DNA from: Candidatus Eiseniibacteriota bacterium
Lineage (GTDB): Bacteria; Eisenbacteria; RBG-16-71-46; CAIMUX01
Length of the DNA stretch: 39,877 nt
Assembly (NCBI GenBank): GCA_029569475.1
Contig: JAKQSZ010000005.1
Location: forward strand, 1-39,877
Direction: 5' to 3'
Under the pieces are notes generated by a model. That model worked only from the letters and a program-made list of their open reading frames with translations. It was not told the origin of the DNA and ran no database searches. Below are positions 9,369 through 17,557 of this stretch, piece by piece; the first letter of the stretch is position 1, and every line of letters starts with the position of its first letter. The position numbers and the translations under genes are program-made.

Positions 9369-10849
9369 CAGAACCCCTTTCCGGCGGGCGGCCCGGCAGT
9401 GGGCTGCCCGGCCGCGCCGGCCTGGCTCGCCGCCCCGTGGGGGGCGTGCGCGCCGGCCTGGCGTTCGGCGCCGGCCCGTTGCTCATAGGCCTGGAGAATC
9501 GCGTTCCCCCAGCGCGACACGTCACCCGCCCCTAGCGTCATCAGGAGATCCCCCGGGGCCAGCAGGGCGGAGATCGTCGTCACCGCGTCGTCGCCGCCGT
9601 GGACCCGGATGACCTCGCGGCCATTGAGCGCCCGCACTCCGTCCATGATCAGATCCGAGGTGACCCCCGCAATCGGCCGTTCCCCCGCGCTGTAGATGTC
9701 GGCCAGCACGAGCACATCGGCATCCTTGAGAACCTCCGCGAACTCGCGCGCCAGGGCTCGCGTCCGGCTGTAGCGGTGGGGCTGGAAGACGACGACCTGA
9801 CGGCGGTCCCAGACGGAACGCGCCGTCGCCAGGACCGCGGCCAGCTCGGTGGGATGGTGACCGTAATCGTCGAGGAGAACGACGCCGCCGGTCTCCCCGC
9901 GGATCTCGAAGCGGCGGCCGACGCCATCGAAGTCCCCCAGTGCGCGCAGGCAGGTGTCCGTGTCGTAGCCCAGTTCCAGCCCGATGGCCAGGGCCGCGAG
10001 AGCGTTCTGCACGTTGTGGCGCCCCGGCAAGCTGAGCCGGGCTCGCCCCAGGCGTACCCCCTGCCAAGCCACCCCGTAGTCCTGGGCCATCCCGTCGGTC
10101 TTCAGATCGATCGCCCGCAGATGGTTGTCCGGACCGAAGCCGTAGGTCACGATCCGCTTGCGCATGCGCGGCAGGATGGCGCGCACATTGGGATCGTCTC
10201 CGCAGACGATGGCCAGGCCGTAGAAGGGCACCTTGCGCATGAACTCCAGGAAGGTCTTCTGGATGACCGGCAGATCGCGATAGTGGTCGAGATGCTCTCG
10301 ATCGATATTGGTCACTACCGCGATGGTCGGGCTGAGGTCGAGGAAGGATCCATCGCTTTCATCGGCTTCGGCCACCAGATAGCGCCCCTGCCCCAGACGG
10401 ACATTGCCGCCGATCATCTTCAACCGGCCTCCGACCACCACCGTCGGGTCGGCCCCGGCGCACGCCAGAAGATGGCCGGCCAGGGAGGTGGTGGTGGTCT
10501 TGCCGTGGCTGCCCGCCACCGCGATCCCGAAGTGCAGGCGCATGATCTCGGCCAGCATCTCCCCCCGGCGCAGCGTCGGCAGGCCGAGTCGGCGCGCCGC
10601 GCTCACCTCGGGGTTGCCCCGCCCCACGGCTGAGGAGACGACCAGCAGATCGACGCCGCGCACGTGCCCGGCGGCGTGGCCGATCGAGATGTGCGCTCCC
10701 ATCGCGGAGAGGCGGTCCGTTACCTCCGAGCGCATCAGGTCGCTGCCGCTGACCTGGTAATCCATCCGCAGGAGCACTTCGGCCAGGCCGCTCATGCCGG
10801 TGCCCCCGATCCCGACGAAGTGAATGCGACGTACGCGTGTCGGGCTCAT
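9368..10849 (-). CDS. murC: UDP-N-acetylmuramate--L-alanine ligase
   Basis: Cytoplasmic ATP-dependent Mur ligase that adds L-alanine to UDP-MurNAc, the first step of stem-peptide synthesis. It is 493 residues. The Rossmann-like N-terminal domain opens HFVGIGGTGMSGLAEVL. The ATP loop GSHGKTTTT is at 113-121. EADESDGSFL and TNIDREHLDHY are central-domain motifs, and GRHNVQNALAA and DDYGHHPTEL are typical of MurC. The final 45 or so residues are an Ala/Gly/Gln-rich extension (ERQAGAHAPHGAAS...) not needed by the fold. It overlaps murG by 4 nt (ATGA). No murB or ddl follows, unlike many dcw clusters. Confidence 0.97.
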   Translation of the reverse strand: MSPTRVRRIHFVGIGGTGMSGLAEVLLRMDYQVSGSDLMRSEVTDRLSAMGAHISIGHAAGHVRGVDLLVVSSAVGRGNPEVSAARRLGLPTLRRGEMLAEIMRLHFGIAVAGSHGKTTTTSLAGHLLACAGADPTVVVGGRLKMIGGNVRLGQGRYLVAEADESDGSFLDLSPTIAVVTNIDREHLDHYRDLPVIQKTFLEFMRKVPFYGLAIVCGDDPNVRAILPRMRKRIVTYGFGPDNHLRAIDLKTDGMAQDYGVAWQGVRLGRARLSLPGRHNVQNALAALAIGLELGYDTDTCLRALGDFDGVGRRFEIRGETGGVVLLDDYGHHPTELAAVLATARSVWDRRQVVVFQPHRYSRTRALAREFAEVLKDADVLVLADIYSAGERPIAGVTSDLIMDGVRALNGREVIRVHGGDDAVTTISALLAPGDLLMTLGAGDVSRWGNAILQAYEQRAGAERQAGAHAPHGAASQAGAAGQPTAGPPAGKGF

Positions 10850-12426
10850 CGGGTGCCGCTCCTTCTGCCGCGAGCCGGGCGGCGGCCCCGGTTGTCGATG
10901 GCCGCGCCCGCCTGCGTCGAAGCAGCCGCGGCGACCGGCAGCACAAGGGTGGAGCCATCTGCGCTCGACAGACTCTGCAGCCGTGGAATGTCCCGGGCTT
11001 GAGCATGTTCCGCCGGTCGATCCGTGCGTGTCGCGCTCTCTGCCGGCATGTCCCCGCGTCCCGCCGCTGCGGGGCCTCGATCCTGGCGCCCGGCCTGCCC
11101 GGAAGCTCCGGGCTGGGTCCTCCGCACCGGCCCCGACGGTGGCGGACCGGACTGGCGGGGACGTCCCGTCTGGGGACGATCTCCGGGACCGCCCGCGCGG
11201 CCTGCTCCGGAGCGTCTGCTCCCCCCCGGACCGCCCGGACCGGAACGCCCGGATCCGCCGCGTGGCCCCTCCCGCGAGCGGCCCCGTCCCTCGCCGCGCG
11301 ACCTGGGGAACTCCGGTTCCGGAGGAATCTCCGAGGCCGGACGGAAGCGCAGCAGGGCGCGCGCGATCTTGTCGGCGGCCTGGGGTCGCGCGATCCTCAG
11401 CGCGTTGACCGACATCTCACGCAGCTTCACGGGCGCGGCCAGCAACGCCTCGGCCTGGCTGGCCAGCGTCGTCCCGTTCATCTCATGATCGGGCAGCAGC
11501 ACCGCGGCGCCGCCCTCGACCATCAGTTCCGCGTTCAGCTTCTGATGATTGTCGGCCGCGTACGGATAGGGGACGAGGATCGACGGCAGGCCGCAGGCCG
11601 CCAGCTCGGAGATCGTCAGCGCGCCGGCGCGGCAGATGACCAGGTCGGCCAGGGCATAGGCGTCGCCCATGTTGGCGATGAACCGGCGGACCCAGGTCTT
11701 GACGTGGAGGTCGCGGCAGCGCGCCAGAAAGGCCTCGTAGTCGCGATCCCCGCACTGGATGAGAAACTGAACGTCCTCGCGCCCGTCGAAACGCGGCAGC
11801 GCATCGAGGAGCGCCTCGTTGATGGAGTGCGCGCCCTGGCTTCCGCCGAAGACCAGCACCGTGCGCCGCCCCTCCTCGAGACGGAAGAGGCGAAGCGCCC
11901 GGCTGGCCTGGCCGGAGAGGATCTGCTCGCGGATCGGATTGCCGGAGAGGCGCAGGTGTCCCCTCCTGGGAAACCAGACCCGGGCGCTGGGATAGGCCAG
12001 GTGCACCTCGGCGGCGAAGCGCGAGGCGACGCGATTGGTGCGGCCGGGGATGCTGTTCTGCTCCTGCAGCACCAGCGGCGCCCGCTCCAGCCGGGCCGCG
12101 ACCGCCACCGGCGCGGAGGCATAGCCTCCGGAAGAGAAGACCACCTGCGGCGCGAACTCGCGCAGGATCTTGCGAGTGGCCAGCACCGCGCGGCCGAGCG
12201 CCAGCGCGGCGGCCGGCGTCTTCGGCCCGAAGCGACGCGGAAAGGGCACCGTCTTGAGCCCGTGAAAGCGGAACCCCGCCTCCGGCACTTCCTTCGACTC
12301 CAATCCCCGGTCCGAACCGACGAACAGGATCTCGGTGTCCCGATGGAGCTTCTTCAACGCGTCGGCGACCGCGAGCACCGGATATAGGTGCCCGCCGGTG
12401 CCGCCGCCCGTCATCAAGACTTTCAC
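10846..12426 (-). CDS. murG: MurG lipid II synthase with long Gly/Arg/Pro-rich tail
   Basis: Transfers GlcNAc from UDP-GlcNAc to lipid I at the inner face of the membrane, making lipid II. The GTG at 12426 is chosen because it overlaps the ftsW stop (GTGA), has GAGG 5 nt upstream, and starts VKVLMTGGGTGGHLYP, the family N-terminus. GT28 motifs follow: SSGGYASAPV, LQEQNSIPGRTNR, FGGSQGAHSIN and CRAGALTISELAACG. The catalytic fold ends near residue 361. About 165 further residues are very rich in Gly, Arg, Pro, Ser and Gln (RGEGRGRSREGPRGG and similar). The total is 526 residues against the usual 350-370. This tail is unusual for MurG; its role is unknown. Confidence 0.95.
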   Translation of the reverse strand: MKVLMTGGGTGGHLYPVLAVADALKKLHRDTEILFVGSDRGLESKEVPEAGFRFHGLKTVPFPRRFGPKTPAAALALGRAVLATRKILREFAPQVVFSSGGYASAPVAVAARLERAPLVLQEQNSIPGRTNRVASRFAAEVHLAYPSARVWFPRRGHLRLSGNPIREQILSGQASRALRLFRLEEGRRTVLVFGGSQGAHSINEALLDALPRFDGREDVQFLIQCGDRDYEAFLARCRDLHVKTWVRRFIANMGDAYALADLVICRAGALTISELAACGLPSILVPYPYAADNHQKLNAELMVEGGAAVLLPDHEMNGTTLASQAEALLAAPVKLREMSVNALRIARPQAADKIARALLRFRPASEIPPEPEFPRSRGEGRGRSREGPRGGSGRSGPGGPGGSRRSGAGRAGGPGDRPQTGRPRQSGPPPSGPVRRTQPGASGQAGRQDRGPAAAGRGDMPAESATRTDRPAEHAQARDIPRLQSLSSADGSTLVLPVAAAASTQAGAAIDNRGRRPARGRRSGTR

Positions 12427-13580
12427 TCGTTCCTCAATGGGCTCCCGGCAAACTTCCACGTTCTGGCAGCGGTCTCGAGATCCGGACGGGCCCGTCGCGA
12501 GATGGACAGGAGAATCCCCATGCCGGCGAGGTTGACCAGAAGCGAACTCCCTCCATGGCTGACAAAGGGCAACGGAACGCCGGTGACCGGGCCGAGCCCG
12601 AGCGCGACGACCGAGTGGAGGAACACGTTCAACCCCACATTCATGGTCAACCCCGCGGCCAGCAGCCCGCTGAATCGATCAGGGGCGAGGCGGGCGATGC
12701 GGAATCCTCGAAGAAGCACGATGCCGTACAACGTGTAGAGCGCCAGGATGCCGATAAAACCCGTTTCCTCCCCAATGATGCCGAGAATGCTGTCGCTGAA
12801 GGGAAACGGGAGATAATGAAACTTCTGCAGCCCCCGGCCGATCCCGGCGCCGTGGAATCCCCCGGAGCCGATGGCGATCAGGGACTGCTTGACCTGGTAG
12901 GGCAGGGCGCCAGCGTCGCCGAACAGCACGCGCCAGAAACTCGAGAGCCGCTCGAGCTGGTAACCCCGCACGAACAACGCCGCCGCCAGCCCCAGGGGCA
13001 AGACGACCGCGGCCAGCCGGCGCAGCGGCTGGCCCGAAAAAAACAGGACACCAAACCCCAGCAGCCCCAGCAACAACGCTGAGGACAGATTGGGCTGGAG
13101 CACGATCAGCATCGAGAGGATGCCGATGACCGCCAGCGGGACGATCAGGCTCTTCCAGCTTTGCCGGATCCACTCGGGCCGGCGCCCGCAGAACCAGGCC
13201 AGGAAGAGGACGATACCAAGCCGGGCGACCTCGGCCGGCTGTGTCTGAACCGGACCAAACTGCAGGAATCGCCTGGTTCCGCGGACCATGACCGTCAGCC
13301 CGGTGGGCAGAAGCAGGAGCATCAGCAGCGCCGCCGAAATCCCCAGAGCGCCCCACGCGGCCCGCGCCGCGAACCAATGTCCGGGCAGCCGGGAGAGCAT
13401 GAACATCAGGGCGAGGCCGAGGACCAGTTTCTCCGTCTGCGACCTCAGGTACTCCGTTTCCGGCAACTGCTCGCTCTGGGCCAGGATGGCGCTGGATGAG
13501 TACACCATGACGAGGCCGGCCAGGCACAGCAGCAGGACGGCGGCCAGCAAAACCCCGTCAACCCGGTCTGGTTGTCTCAT
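12423..13580 (-). CDS. ftsW: SEDS peptidoglycan polymerase FtsW
   Basis: Division-specific SEDS glycosyltransferase that polymerises lipid II with its partner FtsI. It is 385 residues with about ten membrane helices. Family motifs: VMVYSSSAILA at the N-terminus, QPAEVARLG, LQPNLSSALLL, GGFHGAGIGRGLQK, FPFSDSILGIIGEETGFIG, and PFVSHGGSSLLVNLAGMGILL near the C-terminus. FtsW rather than RodA is inferred from its place between murD and murG. Both ends overlap neighbours by 4 nt, consistent with translational coupling. Confidence 0.96.
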   Translation of the reverse strand: MRQPDRVDGVLLAAVLLLCLAGLVMVYSSSAILAQSEQLPETEYLRSQTEKLVLGLALMFMLSRLPGHWFAARAAWGALGISAALLMLLLLPTGLTVMVRGTRRFLQFGPVQTQPAEVARLGIVLFLAWFCGRRPEWIRQSWKSLIVPLAVIGILSMLIVLQPNLSSALLLGLLGFGVLFFSGQPLRRLAAVVLPLGLAAALFVRGYQLERLSSFWRVLFGDAGALPYQVKQSLIAIGSGGFHGAGIGRGLQKFHYLPFPFSDSILGIIGEETGFIGILALYTLYGIVLLRGFRIARLAPDRFSGLLAAGLTMNVGLNVFLHSVVALGLGPVTGVPLPFVSHGGSSLLVNLAGMGILLSISRRARPDLETAARTWKFAGSPLRNE

Positions 13581-15070
13581 GATGCCTCGCCGTCCTCCGC
13601 CGCCCCCGTGGCCAGCCGGGCGACCGCCTCGCAGAAGCGGCGCCCTCGATCCTCATAGTTGGCAAACATATCAAAGCTCGCGCACGCGGGCGACAAAAGG
13701 ACGGTCCGGCCGGGAAGAGCCGCCTTCCAGGCTGCTTCCACCGCCTCTTCCAGCGAGCTCGCGCGCTCTCCCGCCACCCCGGGCCAACTCCTCTCCAGCG
13801 TCTCAGCCGCTTCTCCGATGAGGACGAGGTGGTGGACGTGCGTCCGGACCAGATCCCGCAGCGGCCGAAAGTCCTGTCCTTTGTCCCGTCCTCCGGCGAT
13901 CAGCACCACCGGCTGCGCGAACGCGCGCAGGGCCACCGCCAGGGAGTCGGTGTTGGTGGCCTTGGAGTCGTTGACGAAGCGGACGCCCCGCACCACACCC
14001 GCCGGCTGCAGGCGGTGCGGGAGGCCCCCGAACGAGGTGAGCGACTCCACGATACCCTGCCGCAGGCGTTCCTGGCGCTCCGGCGGACTCGCCCCGGGAA
14101 TCAGCTCCCACGGACACTCGGCGGCCAGGACCGCGGCGGCGAGGGCGTTCTCGACGTTGTGGGGACCCGGCAGGGACAGGCGCGAGGCCTCCGCCAGGCA
14201 CGCCTCGCGGCCGCCGCGGCGCAGCCAGAGGCTGCCGTCACGGAGAAAACCGCCCTCCTCCCCATGATCCTCCCGGCCGAAGCGCGCCCAGCGCCCCGGC
14301 GCCCGTGGACGTGCGGCCGCCGCCAGGTCCGGATCAGGACCGACGCAGGCCAGGTCCTCGGGGCCTTGCCGGGCGAAGATCCGCAGCTTCGCCTCCCGGT
14401 ACTCCTCCAGGCTTCCATGCCGGTCCAGGTGATCCGGCGTGAAATTCAGGATCACCGCGGCGCGCGGCCGGAAGCGGCGGATGTCCTCGAGCTGGAAGCT
14501 CGAGATCTCGCAGACGAAGCAGGCGGCGGGGTCTTCGAGCACCCCTTCGCTGAATGCCCGGCCGATGTTGCCGACCACGAGGGCCGGTGCGCCGGCGCGC
14601 CGCAGCATGTCGCCCGCCCACGCCGTGGTGGTCGACTTTCCGTTGGTGCCGGTGATCGCCAGGACCGGGCCGGTCGAGGCCAGAAACGCCAGCTCGCACT
14701 CGCCGATGACCGCCACCCCGCTCCGCTCCGCCGCGCGCAGAAACTCGATGCCGCGCGGCACGCCGGGGCTCTTGACCACGAAGTCATAGTCGGATGCCCA
14801 ATCAGGATCATGGGGACCCACGCGCAACCTGGCCCCGCCCCGTTGCAGATGCGCCAGCGCTTCCCGCCCCTCCCGCGGGAGCGCGAGATCGAGAAGGTCC
14901 ACCCGGCAGCCGCGCGCGAGCAGCAGGCGCGCCGCGCCCATCCCCGAGCGCGCGAGCCCCAGTACGGCGGCGCTCGGCGCGGGGCCCCTGCCGCAAAGGC
15001 CCAGGAGGTCCAGGGGCCACGCGGGGCGGCCGGGGAGTTTCCCAGCCTTGTCCTGCGGGCTGCGGTTCAT
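13577..15070 (-). CDS. murD: UDP-N-acetylmuramoyl-L-alanine--D-glutamate ligase
   Basis: Mur ligase that adds D-glutamate to UDP-MurNAc-L-Ala. It is 497 residues. The ATG at 15070 overlaps the mraY stop (ATGA); the same frame stays open further upstream but only as a shadow of mraY. Motifs: VLGLARSGMGAARLLLARG near the N-terminus, VKSPGVPRGIEFL, ITGTNGKSTTTAW (ATP loop), EISSFQLEDI, LNFTPDHLDRHGSLEEY, LPGPHNVENALAA, FVNDSKATNTDSLAVALRAF, and the C-terminal LSPACASFDMFANYEDRGRRF. These are diagnostic of MurD. There are no odd features beyond Arg/Ala richness. Confidence 0.97.
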   Translation of the reverse strand: MNRSPQDKAGKLPGRPAWPLDLLGLCGRGPAPSAAVLGLARSGMGAARLLLARGCRVDLLDLALPREGREALAHLQRGGARLRVGPHDPDWASDYDFVVKSPGVPRGIEFLRAAERSGVAVIGECELAFLASTGPVLAITGTNGKSTTTAWAGDMLRRAGAPALVVGNIGRAFSEGVLEDPAACFVCEISSFQLEDIRRFRPRAAVILNFTPDHLDRHGSLEEYREAKLRIFARQGPEDLACVGPDPDLAAAARPRAPGRWARFGREDHGEEGGFLRDGSLWLRRGGREACLAEASRLSLPGPHNVENALAAAVLAAECPWELIPGASPPERQERLRQGIVESLTSFGGLPHRLQPAGVVRGVRFVNDSKATNTDSLAVALRAFAQPVVLIAGGRDKGQDFRPLRDLVRTHVHHLVLIGEAAETLERSWPGVAGERASSLEEAVEAAWKAALPGRTVLLSPACASFDMFANYEDRGRRFCEAVARLATGAAEDGEAS

Positions 15071-16152
15071 TGCAGCTTCACCGTGCTGAGCGTGACCAGC
15101 CCGAGGAGGATGCCGATGATCCAGAAGCGCACCACGACCCGTGTCTCGGGCCAGCCGAGCAGTTCGAAATGGTGGTGCAACGGCGCCATGCGAAAGACCC
15201 GTTTCCCTCGATAGCGGTAGGAAATGACCTGGATCGCCACCGAGAGGGTCTCGGCCACGAAGATGCCTCCCACGATGACCAGCAGCAGCTCGCGCTTGAC
15301 CAGGACGGCGAGAGCTCCGAGCGATCCCCCCAGGGCCAGGCTGCCGGTATCGCCCATGAAGATCTGCGCCGGATGCGCGTTGTACCAGAGGAATCCCAGG
15401 GCCGCGCCCACCAGGGCGCCGGCGTAGATCGCCAGCTCGCCGCTCGACTCCAGGAAGGGAATGTTCAGGTAGCGCGCGAAGACGGCGTTGCCCGAAAGGT
15501 AGGCCAGTCCTCCCAGCGCGATGGCCGGCGGGACGAGGAGGCCGATGGCCAGACCATCGAGACCGTCGGCCAGGTTGACCGCGTTGGAGGAGGCGGTCAC
15601 GACCAGCGCGACGAAGGGGATGTAGACGATGCCCAGATCGAGCAGGTTCTTCAGGAACGGCACCGAGGTCAAGGTCGCCCCGGTGGCGCCGAAGGGCCGC
15701 AGCCAGAGGATCATGGCCCCGACGGCCAGGCCGACCGTGACCTGGCCGAGCAGCTTCCATCTTCCCTGCAGCCCCTTGCGCTCCTTGCGCACCACGTGCA
15801 GGTAGTCATCGAGGAAGCCGAGCGCTCCGAGCGAGGCCGTCGTGAAGATCATGATCCAGATGTTCGGATTGCGCAGGTTGGCCCAGAGCAGGGTCGGCAC
15901 GATGATGGAGACGAGGATGAGGATCCCGCCCATGGTGGGAGTGCCCGCCTTGGGCTTGTGCGAGGCTGGTCCCTCTTCCCGGATGAGCTGCCCCAGCTTC
16001 CAGTCGCGCAGGCGGCGGATGATCCAGGGGCCCAGCACGAAGGAGATGATGAGGGCCGTCACGGTGGCGTAGGCCGCCCGGAAGGTGATGTAGCGGAAGA
16101 CATTGAAAACCGAGATGTCCTGGTGGAGCGGGTAGAGCAGGTGGTAAAGCAT
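15067..16152 (-). CDS. mraY: phospho-N-acetylmuramoyl-pentapeptide transferase
   Basis: Integral membrane enzyme that moves phospho-MurNAc-pentapeptide to undecaprenyl phosphate, giving lipid I. It is 361 residues with about ten helices, the usual size. Signature residues: KAGTPTMGGILIL, the Asp-rich loop LDDYLHVVRKERKGL, NAVNLADGLDGLA, FMGDTGSLALGG, and the MAPLHHHFELLGW histidine motif. The ATG has GAGGTGAGG upstream and follows murF by 7 nt. It ends in an ATGA overlap with murD. Confidence 0.98.
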   Translation of the reverse strand: MLYHLLYPLHQDISVFNVFRYITFRAAYATVTALIISFVLGPWIIRRLRDWKLGQLIREEGPASHKPKAGTPTMGGILILVSIIVPTLLWANLRNPNIWIMIFTTASLGALGFLDDYLHVVRKERKGLQGRWKLLGQVTVGLAVGAMILWLRPFGATGATLTSVPFLKNLLDLGIVYIPFVALVVTASSNAVNLADGLDGLAIGLLVPPAIALGGLAYLSGNAVFARYLNIPFLESSGELAIYAGALVGAALGFLWYNAHPAQIFMGDTGSLALGGSLGALAVLVKRELLLVIVGGIFVAETLSVAIQVISYRYRGKRVFRMAPLHHHFELLGWPETRVVVRFWIIGILLGLVTLSTVKLQ

Positions 16153-16159
16153 GGGTTCC

Positions 16160-17557
16160 TCACCTCGGCTCGGCCGGGGCCGGATGCAGAAGATCGGGGA
16201 TGCGCTCCAGCGCCATCCTCCGAGCCCCCTTCAAAAGGATCAGATCGCCGTCGCGCAGCCGCGGGCGCAGCCAGGCGGCGGCCGCGCCCGCGTCGGGCAC
16301 CCAGGCCGCGCTGCCGGAGGAGATCGCAGCCTCGCGGTTGGCCTTCCAGGCCGCCTGCGTCTCCTCGCCCACGAAAAGCACCGTGTCGATCGCCCGGGCG
16401 CGACGGCCCAGATCCTCGTGGATCGACTGGCTATGACCGCCCAGTTCCCCCAGAGCGCCCAGGACGAGGATGCGCCTCCCCGGATGCGGCACCTCGCGCA
16501 GAAACGCGATCGACAGCCGCGTCGATTCGGGGCTGGCGTTGTAGCAGTCCATCACCCAGTCGGTGTTGCCGAGCCGGCGCGGCTCCATGCGCAACGCCCG
16601 TCGCGGCGCCGAGGCCAGCCGGTCCGCCAGGCGCGCCACGTCGGCCCCCAGCGCATCGACCGTAGCCAGCGCGGCCAGGGAGGAGAGCAGGCCGCCCATC
16701 CCGAGCAAGGGCACGTGCAGCCGGCCCGCCTGGCGGGTGCGGAAGCCGGTCCCGGAGAGTGACCACTCGACCGGCCCCTCGGGATGCCAGTCGGCCGGAG
16801 CCTGCAGGCCGAAGGTGATCACGCGCCGGCCGCCGAGATATCCGGCCGCCCGCTCCAACACCCAGGGATCCTGCGGCAGGACCACCGGCGCGTCCCCCCG
16901 CAGGCCGTCGAGGATCTCCAGCTTCGCCCGCAGGATGGCCTCGCGCGATCCGAGATACCCGACGTGCGCGGTGCCGATGTCGGTGATCACCGCGACCCGC
17001 GGCGCCGCCAGGCGCGAGAGCAGCGAGATCTCTCCCGGGTGGTTCATTCCCATTTCGATCACGGCGTGGCGGTGTTCGGCGGTCAGCCCCAGCAGCATCC
17101 AGGGAACGCCCACGTGGTTGTTGCGGTTGCCCCGGGTGGCCCAGACCGGCCCCAGGGGGGCGAGCAGGTGCGCGAGCAGATCCTTGGTCGTGGTCTTGCC
17201 GCTCGAGCCGGTCAGGCTGAGGCAATGCACCGATTCGCAGGCGGCGCGGTGCGCTGCGGCCCACTGCTGCCACGCGCTCAACGTATCCTCGACCGCGATC
17301 TGCGGCCAGCCCGGCAGGTGCAGAGGCCGCGAGACCAGGGCCGCGGCGGCGCCCGCCTCCGCCGCCGACTCGATGAAGTCATGCCCATCGTGACTCTCGC
17401 CGCGCAAAGCGACGAAGAGATCGCCCGGCTTGATGGTGCGCGAGTCGAGGCTGATCTGATTCCAGTCCACCCGCAGATCCGAGGCCGACTCCGGGCTCAG
17501 CTTTCCCCCGGCCAGTCCGGCGATCTCGCCGAGCGTCCACGAGGGCGCGCCGGTCAT
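16160..17557 (-). CDS. murF: UDP-MurNAc-tripeptide--D-Ala-D-Ala ligase
   Basis: Mur ligase that adds D-Ala-D-Ala to complete the pentapeptide. It is 465 residues. The N-terminal domain has ISLDSRTIKPGDLFVALRGESHDGHDF. The ATP loop is LTGSSGKTTTKDLLA, followed by GNRNNHVGVPW, a MurF hallmark. Further motifs are EMGMNHPGEI, TDIGTAHVGYLGS, DCYNASPESTRL and LGALGELG. ATG overlaps the murE stop by 4 nt. The D-Ala-D-Ala it needs must be made elsewhere, as no ddl is present here. Confidence 0.97.
   Translation of the reverse strand: MTGAPSWTLGEIAGLAGGKLSPESASDLRVDWNQISLDSRTIKPGDLFVALRGESHDGHDFIESAAEAGAAAALVSRPLHLPGWPQIAVEDTLSAWQQWAAAHRAACESVHCLSLTGSSGKTTTKDLLAHLLAPLGPVWATRGNRNNHVGVPWMLLGLTAEHRHAVIEMGMNHPGEISLLSRLAAPRVAVITDIGTAHVGYLGSREAILRAKLEILDGLRGDAPVVLPQDPWVLERAAGYLGGRRVITFGLQAPADWHPEGPVEWSLSGTGFRTRQAGRLHVPLLGMGGLLSSLAALATVDALGADVARLADRLASAPRRALRMEPRRLGNTDWVMDCYNASPESTRLSIAFLREVPHPGRRILVLGALGELGGHSQSIHEDLGRRARAIDTVLFVGEETQAAWKANREAAISSGSAAWVPDAGAAAAWLRPRLRDGDLILLKGARRMALERIPDLLHPAPAEPR

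Noticed and set aside
13577..15760. A 727-codon frame suggesting MurD with a large N-terminal extension
   Set aside because: The extra part overlaps mraY in another frame. The ATG at 15070 with ATGA overlap is the natural MurD start.
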